Shown here: one piece after another, positions 27,575-36,677 of the stretch
How positions within the stretch are numbered: the first letter of the stretch is position 1
Layout of the letters: every line of letters begins with the position of its first letter
Assembly (NCBI RefSeq): GCF_003315075.1
Contig: NZ_QNRJ01000001.1
Location: forward strand, 1-64,000
Source of the DNA: Rossellomorea aquimaris
GTDB taxonomy: Bacteria > Bacillota > Bacilli > Bacillales > Bacillaceae_B
DNA length: 64,000 nucleotides
Direction of reading: 5' to 3'
Translations under genes and position numbers: made by a program
Notes under the pieces: generated by a model
Seen by the model: only the letters and a program-made list of their open reading frames with translations
Databases searched by the model: none
Told to the model about the DNA's origin: nothing

Positions 27575-27590
27575 AAGAAAACGCTTTAAT
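27575..27590 (+). promoter_or_regulatory. Weak cre-like site before mce
   Basis: AAGAAAACGCTTTAAT matches the cre consensus with two mismatches, 85 nt before the epimerase start. It would fit joint CcpA control with mutAB but is not convincing alone. Confidence 0.3.
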
Positions 27591-27674
27591 TATTCGCGGG
27601 ATTAGGAGGGAATTCGACACCGTTTATCGAATACTATACGGGTGGAGCATGTAAACAACAGGGGGATGATAGGG

Positions 27675-28088
27675 ATGAAAAAGGTAGACCATATCGGAAT
27701 AGCAGTATCATCAATAGACAATGTTCTTCCATTTTATGAAGATACTCTTGGGCTTTCACTCGTCAAGGTCGAAGAAGTGGGAAATCAAGGTGTGAAAGTA
27801 GCATTTATTGATGGTGGAAATATTAAGCTTGAATTACTTGAACCATTACATAAAGAAAGTCCGATTGCCACATTCATCGAGAAAAAGGGAGAAGGCATTC
27901 ACCATATTGCCTTTGGTGTCGAAGGAATTGAAGAACGAATCAAGGAACTGCAAGTGAGTGGAGTCCGGATGATCAACGAAACGCCAAAACCTGGGGCTGG
28001 CGGAGCTGCTGTTGCCTTCATGCATCCTAAGTCAGCTCACGGTGTACTATATGAACTATGTGATAAATCAAACATCAAGGGGGAGTAA
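27675..28088 (+). CDS. mce: Methylmalonyl-CoA epimerase
   Basis: 137-residue glyoxalase/VOC-fold enzyme that interconverts (S)- and (R)-methylmalonyl-CoA, linking propionyl-CoA carboxylation to MutAB. KKVDHIGIAV and GEGIHHIAFGV supply the metal-binding His residues, and LLEPL and VLYELCD match the family. In-frame GTG (27642) and ATG (27666) exist upstream, but AGGGGG at about 27659-27665 serves the ATG at 27675. Corresponds to yqjC. It ends 4 nt before the carboxyltransferase gene. Confidence 0.9.
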   Translation: MKKVDHIGIAVSSIDNVLPFYEDTLGLSLVKVEEVGNQGVKVAFIDGGNIKLELLEPLHKESPIATFIEKKGEGIHHIAFGVEGIEERIKELQVSGVRMINETPKPGAGGAAVAFMHPKSAHGVLYELCDKSNIKGE

Positions 28089-28092
28089 CATA

Positions 28093-29640
28093 ATGGATAT
28101 CTATGAAAAGATTAATGAATTGTATGATCGCAGAAGAGAAGTAGAATTAGGCGGCGGAGATAAAAAAATAGATAAGCAGCACGAAAAAGGAAAACTGACG
28201 GCGAGAGAACGAATCGATATTTTAGTGGATCCGGGCAGCTTTGTCGAGCTGAATCCATTCATTGAGCATCGCTGTTCAGACTTTGGACTGGATGGGGTTC
28301 AGGGCCCTGGAGATGGAGTCGTTACAGGTTATGGAAAAGTAAATGGAAAACCCATCTACTTATTTTCTCAGGATTTCACCGTATTTGGCGGCGCATTGGG
28401 GGAAATGCATGCAAAGAAGATTTCAAATGTCATGGACCTGGCAGTCAAAAATGGTGCGCCTTTCATTGGATTAAATGATTCTGGTGGTGCAAGAATTCAA
28501 GAAGGCGTCGTTTCTTTAGATGGATACGGACATATCTTCTATCGAAACTCCATTTATTCCGGAGTGATTCCACAAATCTCCGTGATTATGGGACCTTGCG
28601 CAGGAGGAGCGGTTTATTCACCGGCCATCACGGATTTTGTGTTTATGGTAGATGAAACGAGTCAAATGTTCATCACAGGACCTAAAGTAATTGAAACAGT
28701 CACGGGTGAGAAAATCAGCTCAGAAGATTTAGGCGGTGCGAAGGTCCATAACTCCATCAGCGGGAATGCTCATTTCAGAGGGAAAACGGAAGAAGAGGTG
28801 CTTCTCGAGGTTCGAAGACTATTAGCGTATTTACCCCAAAATAATGAGGAGAAGCCTCCTCGTTTGGAAGTGGATGAAGAAGATGATTATCGTGGAAATT
28901 TAACGGACCTGATTCCATTCGATGCTATCCGTCCGTACGACGTCCGCACGGTCATCAATGAAATTGTGGATGAAGACAGCTTTATGGAGGTCCAGAAAGA
29001 ATTTGCGAAAAATATCGTCGTTGGACTGGCCCGTATCAAAGGAGAAGTCGTTGGCCTTGTCTGTAATCAGCCAAAATTCATGGCAGGAGGACTCGACATT
29101 GATTCCTCTGACAAAGCAGCCCGTTTTATCCGTTTCTGTGATTCCTTCAATATCCCATTGATCACCTTTGAAGATGTAACAGGCTTCTTTCCTGGAATCA
29201 AGCAGGAGCATGGCGGGATCATCCGTCACGGTGCGAAAATCCTCTATGCCTATTCAGAAGCGACGGTTCCAAAAATGACGGTGATTTTACGAAAAGCCTA
29301 TGGAGGTGCTTATGTTGCCCTAAACAGTAAGTCCATCGGGGCTGATTTAGTTTTTGCATGGCCTAATGCAGAAATTGCCGTCATGGGTCCACAGGGAGCA
29401 GCGAATATTATTTTTGCAAGGGAAATTGCAGGCAGTGAGAATCCTGAACAGCTCCGGGAGCAGAAGATAGAAGAGTACCGTGAGAAATTCGCTAATCCAT
29501 ATGTGGCAGCGTCCCGTGGTATGGTGGATGACGTCATTGATCCTCGTGAAACCCGGATCAAATTGATTCAAGGGTTGGAAATGATGAGAAATAAACGAGA
29601 AGAGAGACCAAAGAAAAAGCACGGAAATATTCCATTGTAG
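28093..29640 (+). CDS. yqjD: Propionyl-CoA carboxylase beta / methylmalonyl-CoA carboxyltransferase 12S-type subunit
   Basis: 515-residue acyl-CoA carboxyltransferase. GGGDKKIDKQHEKGKLTARER at the N-terminus, SGGARIQEGV and the C-terminal GGAYVALNSK, FAWPNAEIAVMG are hallmarks. It would transfer the carboxyl group to propionyl-CoA. No biotin carboxylase or biotin carrier gene lies in the window, so its partner must be elsewhere. AAGGGGGAGTAACATA precedes the ATG at 28093, although the frame is open for 27 codons upstream. It is in operon with mce. Confidence 0.9.
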   Translation: MDIYEKINELYDRRREVELGGGDKKIDKQHEKGKLTARERIDILVDPGSFVELNPFIEHRCSDFGLDGVQGPGDGVVTGYGKVNGKPIYLFSQDFTVFGGALGEMHAKKISNVMDLAVKNGAPFIGLNDSGGARIQEGVVSLDGYGHIFYRNSIYSGVIPQISVIMGPCAGGAVYSPAITDFVFMVDETSQMFITGPKVIETVTGEKISSEDLGGAKVHNSISGNAHFRGKTEEEVLLEVRRLLAYLPQNNEEKPPRLEVDEEDDYRGNLTDLIPFDAIRPYDVRTVINEIVDEDSFMEVQKEFAKNIVVGLARIKGEVVGLVCNQPKFMAGGLDIDSSDKAARFIRFCDSFNIPLITFEDVTGFFPGIKQEHGGIIRHGAKILYAYSEATVPKMTVILRKAYGGAYVALNSKSIGADLVFAWPNAEIAVMGPQGAANIIFAREIAGSENPEQLREQKIEEYREKFANPYVAASRGMVDDVIDPRETRIKLIQGLEMMRNKREERPKKKHGNIPL

Positions 29641-29652
29641 AAGCGATACCAT

Positions 29653-29681
29653 TTGTTGAACCGGCCTATTCACGCTATACT
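29653..29681 (+). promoter_or_regulatory. Putative sigma-A promoter of yqjE
   Basis: TTTGTT (29653-29658), 17-nt spacer, TATACT (29676-29681), 36 nt before the peptidase start. Confidence 0.4.
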
Positions 29682-29716
29682 ATAGAAGTGAATACATAAT
29701 TGTGGAGGTCGACTAA

Positions 29717-30841
29717 ATGATTAATCATGAACGTTTACTAAATGAATTCCTGGAATTGGTTCAAATCGATTCTGAGACGAAAGAAGAAGCGGAAATCGCG
29801 AAAGTACTAAAGCAGAAATTCTCTGACTTGGGTGTAGAGGTATTTGAAGATGACACGATGGGTGAAACGGGCCACGGTGCCGGAAACCTGATCTGTACGC
29901 TGAAAGGAAACAAAGAAGGCGTGGATACCATCTACTTCACTTCCCATATGGATACAGTTGTTCCTGCGAAAGGGGTTAAGCCGACTCTTAAAGATGATGG
30001 CTATATTTACTCTGACGGTACGACCATTCTTGGAGCCGATGATAAAGCGGGTCTTGCAACGATGCTTGAATCTGTACGAGTACTTAAAGAAAACAATATT
30101 TCTCACGGTGATATCCAGTTCATCATTACAGTAGGGGAAGAATCAGGATTAGTCGGAGCGAAAGCACTGGATTCAACTCTTGTAAAAGCGAAATACGGTT
30201 TCGCCCTAGATAGTGATGGGAAAGTCGGGAATATCATCGTGGCCGCTCCTACACAAGCGAAAGTGAGAGCGACGATATATGGGAAAACAGCACATGCCGG
30301 GGTAGCTCCTGAAAAAGGCGTTTCTGCCATCACGATTGCGGCTAAAGCGATTTCCAAAATGCCACTCGGCCGCATCGACGAAGAAACGACTGCAAACATC
30401 GGACGCTTTGAAGGTGGAAAAGCAACGAACATCGTATGTGAACAAGCGGATATTCTTGCAGAAGCACGTTCACTCGTCCCTGAAAAAATGGAAGCTCAAG
30501 TAGAGAAGATGAAAGCTGCATTCCAATCCGTAGCAGAAGAAATGGGCGGAAAAGCGGAAGTTGAAGTACAGGTGATGTATCCAGGCTTCAAGTTCAAAGA
30601 CGGTGACGAAGTAGTCGAAGTGGCAAAACGCGCCGCGAAGAAAATCGGTCGTCCAAGCGAGCTTCTGACAAGCGGAGGCGGAAGTGACGCCAACGTCATC
30701 GCAGGTTTCGGAGTGCCGACCGTCAACTTGGCAGTAGGATACGAAGAAATCCATACAAAGAGCGAAAGAATGCCTGTTGAAGAACTGAACAAGCTCTCAG
30801 AAATGGTTGTAGCAATCATTCAGGAAGTAGCTGGGGAATAG
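29717..30841 (+). CDS. yqjE: M20-family peptidase (YqjE, PepT-like)
   Basis: 374-residue zinc metallopeptidase of the M20/tripeptidase T type. Metal and catalytic residues lie in FTSHMDTVVPAKG, LGADDKAGLA and GEESGLVGAKAL, and a dimerisation domain sits in the middle (about 180-290). AHAGVAPEKG is the conserved lid segment. No signal peptide, so a cytoplasmic peptidase. GTGGAGGTCGACTAA precedes the ATG. Its TAG stop forms the start of the family B tandem repeat. Exact peptide preference is unknown. Confidence 0.9.
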   Translation: MINHERLLNEFLELVQIDSETKEEAEIAKVLKQKFSDLGVEVFEDDTMGETGHGAGNLICTLKGNKEGVDTIYFTSHMDTVVPAKGVKPTLKDDGYIYSDGTTILGADDKAGLATMLESVRVLKENNISHGDIQFIITVGEESGLVGAKALDSTLVKAKYGFALDSDGKVGNIIVAAPTQAKVRATIYGKTAHAGVAPEKGVSAITIAAKAISKMPLGRIDEETTANIGRFEGGKATNIVCEQADILAEARSLVPEKMEAQVEKMKAAFQSVAEEMGGKAEVEVQVMYPGFKFKDGDEVVEVAKRAAKKIGRPSELLTSGGGSDANVIAGFGVPTVNLAVGYEEIHTKSERMPVEELNKLSEMVVAIIQEVAGE

Positions 30842-31089
30842 AAAAGCGGAGGCGGCTTGCTCAGGCCCGACAAGCATAAGATGAATCTGGCGGAAAGGCG
30901 TTCTTTGCCTTTTTGCCAGATTTAGCTTATGACCTCGAGGGGCTAGCCGCCGGAGCTGGACAAAAAGAAAAGCGGAGGCGGCTTGCTCAGAGGCGACAAG
31001 CATAAGACGAACCTGCCGGAAAGGCGTCCTTTGCCTTTTTGGCAGGTTTGACTTATGACCTCGAGCCTCTAGCCGCCGGAGCTGGACAG
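30839..31089 (+). repeat. Two tandem copies of the family B structured repeat
   Basis: Units at 30839-30966 and 30967-31089. Each runs from GAAAAGCGGAGGCGGCTTGC to GCTAGCCGCC-type GGAGCTGGACA. In both, AGGCGGCT pairs with AGCCGCC and AAGCATAAG with CTTATGAC, and a distal hairpin follows. The distal arms differ (AATCTGGC/GCCAGATT against AACCTGCC/GGCAGGTT) but stay complementary, as do the middle arms (AGAGGC/GCCTCT in the second). The first copy begins on the yqjE stop codon. Confidence 0.9.
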
Positions 31090-31104
31090 CTCGTCGATAC
31101 ATTC

Positions 31105-31151
31105 AAATGTCCGCGTTCAAAGGTTCTCCCTTTGAACGCGGACATTTTCTT
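31105..31151 (+). terminator. Terminator after the tandem repeats
   Basis: A perfect 19-bp stem (31105-31123 with 31129-31147, arm AAATGTCCGCGTTCAAAGG) and TTTTCTTCTTT tail. Confidence 0.85.
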
Positions 31152-31225
31152 CTTTCACCTAACCTTTCTAAAATATGGTACATTAATAGTATACATATCA
31201 GAAGTTAAAGAGGGGACGTTATACA

Positions 31226-31696
31226 ATGCCGAAAGTAGTTGTCTTTCATGCTGGAAAAGAAGAATATGCTCTACCGATTGAGAACGTAGTATCGATTGAA
31301 AAAGTGGAAGAAGTGAGAGCCATCCCTCATCTGCCTTCATTTGTACAGGGACTTGTAAAGGTCAGGGGAGAGCTGATCCCTGTCCTGGATTTAGCAAATA
31401 TCCTTTATAACACGAATGCAGATGCCGAAACAGGAATGTTTCTTCTCGTCGTTCACACAGAAACAATGCAGATCGGTTTAGTCGTAAAGGAAGCGAAAGA
31501 AATTCTTGAAGTACCGAATGACTCCTTTACAAACGTAGGTTTACTTGCGTATTCAAAAACAAACTATTTCTCAGGAATCATCAATCTTGAAGACTCGCTC
31601 ATCACCCAGATTGACCCCGATGTTTTAATAGAGAGTTTAGAAGGTATTAGAGAGATAAAGGATTACGTGAACGAGCAAAAAACCCATCAAAATTAG
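31226..31696 (+). CDS. Orphan CheW-domain protein
   Basis: 156 residues that form a single CheW fold (VVVFHAGKEEYALPIENV at the start, VKVRGELIPVLDLAN in the middle, GIINLEDSLITQIDPDVL late). CheW proteins scaffold receptor-kinase arrays. No CheA, MCP or response-regulator domain is attached and none is encoded nearby. GAGGGGAC precedes the ATG. It is 21 nt upstream of the polymerase IV gene on the same strand, so the two may be cotranscribed. Whether it works in chemotaxis cannot be told. Confidence 0.85.
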   Translation: MPKVVVFHAGKEEYALPIENVVSIEKVEEVRAIPHLPSFVQGLVKVRGELIPVLDLANILYNTNADAETGMFLLVVHTETMQIGLVVKEAKEILEVPNDSFTNVGLLAYSKTNYFSGIINLEDSLITQIDPDVLIESLEGIREIKDYVNEQKTHQN

Positions 31697-31717
31697 ACAA
31701 AGAAAGCCGCGATTTAA

Positions 31718-32971
31718 ATGAACTCACATTATCCAAAAAACGGACGAGTGATCCTTCATGTCGATATGAATAGCTTCTATGCCTCTGTTGAAATGGCTTT
31801 TGACCCAACATTGAGGGGCAAGCCATTAGCTATTGCCGGGAATCCCCAAGAGAGACGAGGCATTATCGTGACATGCAGCTACGAAGCGAGAAGCTTCGGA
31901 GTGAAAACGACAATGCCTCTTTGGGAAGCCAAAAAACTGTGCCCCGAGCTCATTATCATGACGCCTAACTTTGACCGTTACCGCGCAGCCTCCAAAGGAA
32001 TATTTGATATCCTCAGACAATATTCAGTATTAGTGGAGCCCGTCTCGATTGATGAGGGATATCTGGATATCACGGACTCCTTTGAAAAAGGAACTCCGTT
32101 ACAAATTGCGTCAGACATTCAATCCCAAATTAAAGGTCAACTCGATCTTCCCTGCAGCATCGGGGTGGCCCCTAACAAATTCCTGGCGAAAACCGCCTCA
32201 GATATGAAAAAGCCCATGGGAATCACCGTATTAAGAAAGCGTGATATCCCTGAGAAGCTTTGGCCCCTTCCTGTCATCGAAATGCACGGCATTGGACTGA
32301 AGACCGCCGAAAAGCTCAATTCGTTCGGTATTCATACCTGCCATGACCTCGCTCATGCGAATGATATACAGCTGAAGTCAGTGCTTGGAATCAATGGTCT
32401 ACGTCTCAAAGAACGCGCCAACGGGATCGATAGGCGAAGCGTGGACCCTGATTCGATCTATGATTATAAAAGCGTTGGAAACTCCACTACTTTACCAAAG
32501 GATACAACGAACCAACACGAGCTGTTAATGGTTGTAGAGAAACTATGTGCAAAAGTGTCGTCACGCCTGCAGCAGAAAGACGTTCTGGGGATGACCATCC
32601 AGCTCATGATCAGGGATAAATTCAGAAAAACGATTACAAGAAGCAAGAAGCTGGAAAATCCGATTTATAAAAAAGAAGATTTATTTCATTATGCGAAAGA
32701 CTTATTGTTGAAGCACTGGGATGGAGATCCCGTAAGACTTTTGGGGGTCACCGCCCAGGATATAGTGGAAAAGAGTGAAGCAACCGAACAGCTGGACCTA
32801 TTCTCTTATAAAAAGGTAGCAGAAAAGGAGCCGCTTTATAATGTATTATCACAGCTTCAGGAAAAGTTCGGGAAAGATTCCATCTCCCAAGGAATAAAAG
32901 GGAAGAACAAGAAGAAGACCTTTGACTCTAAACAGGACACAAGCTTCAACAAAGATTTTCTGAGGGAATGA
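31718..32971 (+). CDS. polY1: DNA polymerase IV (Y-family, YqjH/PolY1)
   Basis: 417-residue DinB-type translesion polymerase. Catalytic carboxylates lie in HVDMNSFYASVE and SIDEGYLD, followed by thumb, HhH and little-finger domains. The C-terminal EQLDLFSY resembles a beta-clamp binding motif. The ATG lacks a good ribosome binding site (only AAAGAAAGCC about 10 nt upstream), so translation may be coupled to the cheW-like gene. No LexA box is visible before it, in contrast to polY2. Confidence 0.93.
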   Translation: MNSHYPKNGRVILHVDMNSFYASVEMAFDPTLRGKPLAIAGNPQERRGIIVTCSYEARSFGVKTTMPLWEAKKLCPELIIMTPNFDRYRAASKGIFDILRQYSVLVEPVSIDEGYLDITDSFEKGTPLQIASDIQSQIKGQLDLPCSIGVAPNKFLAKTASDMKKPMGITVLRKRDIPEKLWPLPVIEMHGIGLKTAEKLNSFGIHTCHDLAHANDIQLKSVLGINGLRLKERANGIDRRSVDPDSIYDYKSVGNSTTLPKDTTNQHELLMVVEKLCAKVSSRLQQKDVLGMTIQLMIRDKFRKTITRSKKLENPIYKKEDLFHYAKDLLLKHWDGDPVRLLGVTAQDIVEKSEATEQLDLFSYKKVAEKEPLYNVLSQLQEKFGKDSISQGIKGKNKKKTFDSKQDTSFNKDFLRE

Positions 32972-33171
32972 CCCATGAAGAAAGAGGACACCTTAAGGTA
33001 GATAGCGAACACTTCAAACGGATTATTTGCATCACCACACTATTCTTGTTAGATTGAAATAGAGTGCGAAATACAGATTTTGAAAAACGAATCAACTGGA
33101 GTTTTCTACATAATGTTGGTGGTTTTAAAAAGATGAAAACCAGTATTCTATAAATGAAAGGATGTTAATTC

Positions 33172-34578
33172 ATGTCACAAGAAATTGGTGTTATCGGTTT
33201 AGCCGTAATGGGTAAAAACTTAGCTTGGAATATTGAGAGCAGAGGGTATTCTGTTTCTGTATATAATCGCTCCCGTGAAAAAACGGATGAAATGATCAGT
33301 GAATCTAAAGGAAAGAATGTCGTTCCTACATATACGATTGAAGAATTCGTTAATTCCCTAGAAAAGCCTAGAAAGATCCTCTTGATGGTGAAGGCAGGAA
33401 ATCCAACTGATGCAACCATTGAACAACTAAAGCCGTTCCTGGAAAAAGGGGACATTCTGATTGACGGAGGAAATACGTTCTTCGAAGATACGCGCCGCCG
33501 CAATCATGAACTAAGCGAATTAGGTATTCACTTTATTGGAACGGGTGTCTCCGGTGGAGAAGAAGGTGCTCTTACTGGTCCTTCCATCATGCCTGGTGGA
33601 CAGAAGGAAGCGTACGACCTTGTCGCTCCTATCCTGAAAGATATTGCAGCTAAAGTCGATGGAGACCCTTGTACGACGTATATAGGTCCTGATGGCGCGG
33701 GTCACTATGTGAAAATGGTGCACAACGGCATCGAGTACGGAGATATGCAGCTGATTGCAGAATCGTACTTCCTGATGAAAAATGTCCTGGGCTTAAGTGC
33801 CGAGGAACTGCATGAAGTGTTTGCCGACTGGAATAAAGGCGAGCTTGATAGCTATCTCATCGAAATCACAGCAGATATCTTCACGAAGAAAGATGAGGAG
33901 ACAGGAAAACCGATGGTCGATGTCATCCTGGATAAAGCAGGACAAAAGGGTACAGGAAAATGGACAAGCCAGAGTTCGTTAGACCTTGGTGTTTCCTTAC
34001 CGATCATCACTGAGTCTGTCTTTGCCCGTTTCATCTCAGCCATTAAAGATGAACGTGTGAAAGCAAGCAAAATGCTGAAAGGGCCTGACACGAAACCATT
34101 CCAAGGCGATAAAAAAGCGTTGGTTGAATCAATCCGTAAAGCTCTTTACATGAGCAAGATTTGTTCGTATGCTCAAGGATTCGCACAAATGCGCTCTGCA
34201 TCCGATGAGTACAAATGGGATCTCGAGTACGGGGATATCGCAATGATCTTCCGCGGAGGATGCATCATCCGTGCTCAATTCCTGCAAAAGATCAAAGAAG
34301 CTTACGACCGTGAATCAAATCTTTCAAACCTTCTATTAGATCCTTATTTCAAAGAGATCGTAGAAAGTTACCAATATGCACTTCGCGAAGTCATCAGCGT
34401 AGCCGTCCAAAATGGTGTACCGGTACCCGGCTTCTCTGCGGCACTGTCTTACTACGATAGCTACCGTACAGAAACCCTGCCTGCAAACCTGATCCAGGCT
34501 CAGCGTGATTACTTCGGTGCCCATACGTATGAGCGAGTGGACAAAGAAGGTACTTTCCATACTGAGTGGATGAAATAA
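33172..34578 (+). CDS. gndA: 6-phosphogluconate dehydrogenase, decarboxylating
   Basis: 468-residue pentose-phosphate enzyme giving ribulose-5-phosphate, CO2 and reduced cofactor. The N-terminal [13 protein letters not shown] is the dinucleotide-binding motif. [18 protein letters not shown] and [17 protein letters not shown] carry substrate-binding and catalytic residues (Lys in the HYVKMVHNG segment). Length is standard. GAAAGGATGTTAATTC precedes the ATG. Equivalent to yqjI, next to zwf as in B. subtilis but with four extra genes between. Confidence 0.95.
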   Translation: MSQEIGVIGLAVMGKNLAWNIESRGYSVSVYNRSREKTDEMISESKGKNVVPTYTIEEFVNSLEKPRKILLMVKAGNPTDATIEQLKPFLEKGDILIDGGNTFFEDTRRRNHELSELGIHFIGTGVSGGEEGALTGPSIMPGGQKEAYDLVAPILKDIAAKVDGDPCTTYIGPDGAGHYVKMVHNGIEYGDMQLIAESYFLMKNVLGLSAEELHEVFADWNKGELDSYLIEITADIFTKKDEETGKPMVDVILDKAGQKGTGKWTSQSSLDLGVSLPIITESVFARFISAIKDERVKASKMLKGPDTKPFQGDKKALVESIRKALYMSKICSYAQGFAQMRSASDEYKWDLEYGDIAMIFRGGCIIRAQFLQKIKEAYDRESNLSNLLLDPYFKEIVESYQYALREVISVAVQNGVPVPGFSAALSYYDSYRTETLPANLIQAQRDYFGAHTYERVDKEGTFHTEWMK

Positions 34579-34587
34579 TCGAATGAG

Positions 34588-34624
34588 TATAGCCCCTTTC
34601 CTTTTAGGAGAGGGGTTTTTATTT
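34588..34624 (+). terminator. Terminator of gndA
   Basis: CCCCTTTCCT / AGGAGAGGGG stem with TTTTATTTTT tail. Confidence 0.8.
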
Positions 34625-34927
34625 TTGGAAAATTCTATGGAGAACATTAAAAGATATTAAATTATCAGAATTTTATCGTATGCGAGAGTTAGGATGTGTT
34701 ACCATAATATTGCATTACGATAGGGAAGGAGAATGCTTAAAAAGAAATCAAAGGAATGAACTTTTGGTTAGTCAAGGATTGATTTCCAGTGCCCGCCATT
34801 GAAATAAGAAGAGAGCAAGAAACAATACTCATATGATCTGGAAGAGATCGATGAATGATGTTTCCATCAACTTTAGTTGGTGAGTTTATTAGAGCCGGAA
34901 CATATTTTAATAGAACGATGAGGGGTT
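34625..34927. other. Intergenic region without recognisable gene
   Basis: About 300 nt, AT-rich, with only very short ORFs (one of 8 codons behind GGAAGGAG at about 34724). No structured element was recognised. It may hold the promoter of the beta-lactamase-like gene. Confidence 0.4.
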
Positions 34928-35950
34928 ATGATGAAACCACAAATGATCAACATACAAAAGCGCATGAAAGAGTATGGAGTAACGGGATTAAGCATGGCAG
35001 TCATTGAGGGGGGCAGAATCAGCAGCACAGAATGCTTCGGGTTACTCGAAGCAGGAACGGATAAACGGGTGGAAAGTGATTCGATTTTCAGTGCCTGTTC
35101 AATCAGTAAATTTCTAACCTCCATGTTGGTCATGACCCTGACGGAACAAGGCATTCTGGATGTAGATGAGGATGTAAATAAAATGCTAACTTCATGGAAG
35201 GTCCCTCTACATGGATATAATGGAAACGTTACCTTAAGAAATCTACTTAGTCATCAGTCGGGGGTTGTCGATCCTGAAGGTAGCTTCATTGAACTCGATC
35301 CGAAATTCGGAACGCCGACGATGGTTGAGTTGTTACAAGGCAAAACCGCTTATTGTAAGGTCCCTATTGAATTGAAATATGAGCCTGAAAGCGACTTTCA
35401 TTATTCTGATGCAGGCTTTTGTATCATTGAACTTTTGATAGAAGATGTTACAGGGAAACCTTTTTCGGAAGTCATGAGGGAACGTCTTTTTCAGCCATTA
35501 CATATGAAAAATAGTACATTTAGTCCTCTATTTCAAAATGTCTCATGCGGTCATGCTAATGATGGAGAATTAGTGAATGACAAATATCCAATTTATCCGT
35601 ATCCGGCCGCTTCCGGACTGTGGACAACCCCAACAGACCTATCCCTTGTAGTGGTTGAACTCGTGCATGCGTTAAAAGGGAAAAGCAAACTCAAAATTTC
35701 GTCCAGTAAAGCAGCTGAAATGATCCATCCACAAGGTGGTAAGGCATGGACTGGACTGGGGGTTTTCCTGGATCAAAACGACAAGGGGATCGAAATATCA
35801 TCGCTTGGGTGGGGCGTCGGTTTTCAATGTATGATGGTGGCCTATCCTCAACTGGAAAGGGGGTTGGTCATCATGACCAATACAGACTTAGGTGTTCATC
35901 AATTAAAAGGGATCATTGGGGACGTGTACAGGGCTTTTATAAATGATTGA
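34928..35950 (+). CDS. Serine hydrolase, beta-lactamase/penicillin-binding-protein-like (class C fold)
   Basis: 340 residues. SxxK tetrad Ser58-Ile-Ser-Lys61 and a YSD variant of the YxN motif at Tyr159 are visible; LLSHQSGV at 106-113 is the usual beta-lactamase_1 segment. No signal peptide, so an intracellular esterase or peptidase is more likely than a drug-resistance enzyme. AGGGGTT precedes ATGATG, so the second ATG at 34931 is equally possible. The gene is not part of the B. subtilis order here. Confidence 0.85.
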   Translation: MMKPQMINIQKRMKEYGVTGLSMAVIEGGRISSTECFGLLEAGTDKRVESDSIFSACSISKFLTSMLVMTLTEQGILDVDEDVNKMLTSWKVPLHGYNGNVTLRNLLSHQSGVVDPEGSFIELDPKFGTPTMVELLQGKTAYCKVPIELKYEPESDFHYSDAGFCIIELLIEDVTGKPFSEVMRERLFQPLHMKNSTFSPLFQNVSCGHANDGELVNDKYPIYPYPAASGLWTTPTDLSLVVVELVHALKGKSKLKISSSKAAEMIHPQGGKAWTGLGVFLDQNDKGIEISSLGWGVGFQCMMVAYPQLERGLVIMTNTDLGVHQLKGIIGDVYRAFIND

Positions 35951-36025
35951 TTAAAGGCATGGTCTTAAATTTTATTGGGAAGTAGGAACAGGGGAACACT
36001 GAGCTACACAAAAGGGGGAATCAAA

Positions 36026-36505
36026 TTGGAGTTTGTCTTAAGAGAAGCGACCTTAGACGATTACGAAAAAATAAAACCAATCCATAAAGAGGTTCACGAT
36101 CTCCATGTTTCAGGAAGACCCGATCGATATAATGCGACTGAACATACGTTGGACATGGATTACTATAAGGGGTTGATTATGAACGATGACGCGAGAGTGT
36201 TTGTAATCGATCATAAAGATGTCATCATCGCATTTACTTTTTTAAGAAAAAACGAAAGCCCTGACCGGGAAACCGTGGTAAAAAAAGATTATGTTTTCAT
36301 GGAAGACTTTGGGGTTAACGAAAAATATAGAGAAAAAGGGTTAGGAAAACGAATGTTTACAAAAGCAGTAGAATTTACAAAGGAAATAGGGGCCGAGAGC
36401 CTGGAACTTGGTGTTTGGGAATTTAATAGTACGGCTATTCAGTTTTACGAATCAATGGGAATGAAAACACAGGCGAGAAAAATGGAAATAAAGGTACATG
36501 GATAA
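36026..36505 (+). CDS. GNAT-family N-acetyltransferase
   Basis: 159 residues. The acetyl-CoA-binding motif is EKYREKGLGKRMFTKAV, and the C-terminal ELGVWEFNSTAIQFYESMGM is typical of small GNATs. The frame opens at 35975, but AAAGGGGG at 36011-36018 sits 7 nt before the TTG at 36026, which is the likely start (LEFVLREAT). The substrate is unknown. Confidence 0.85.
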   Translation: MEFVLREATLDDYEKIKPIHKEVHDLHVSGRPDRYNATEHTLDMDYYKGLIMNDDARVFVIDHKDVIIAFTFLRKNESPDRETVVKKDYVFMEDFGVNEKYREKGLGKRMFTKAVEFTKEIGAESLELGVWEFNSTAIQFYESMGMKTQARKMEIKVHG

Positions 36506-36527
36506 GACGCGTGAAAATTACCGAGAG

Positions 36528-36556
36528 TGAGCTTTCTTTAAAGGGAAGCTTCTTTT
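36528..36556 (+). terminator. Weak terminator of the acetyltransferase gene
   Basis: GAGCTTTC ... GGGAAGCTTC stem with mismatches and a CTTCTTTTTT tail. Confidence 0.5.
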
Positions 36557-36635
36557 TTGAATTTAAGGATTGAGCTTATAGTGAGGATTTGAAATTTTCA
36601 CATAGTAGAAAATAGGCGCATTTTTCAGCAAATCA

Positions 36636-36672
36636 AAAAAACGACTCCCTAGTATTCTAGAGAGTCGTTTTC
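36636..36672 (-). terminator. Terminator of the zwf-cyclase transcript
   Basis: AAACGACTCcCTAG / CTAGAGAGTCGTTT stem with one mismatch. Read on the minus strand it follows the cyclase stop and ends in TTTTTTT; the plus-strand side also has a T-run. Confidence 0.75.
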
Positions 36673-36677
36673 GGATA

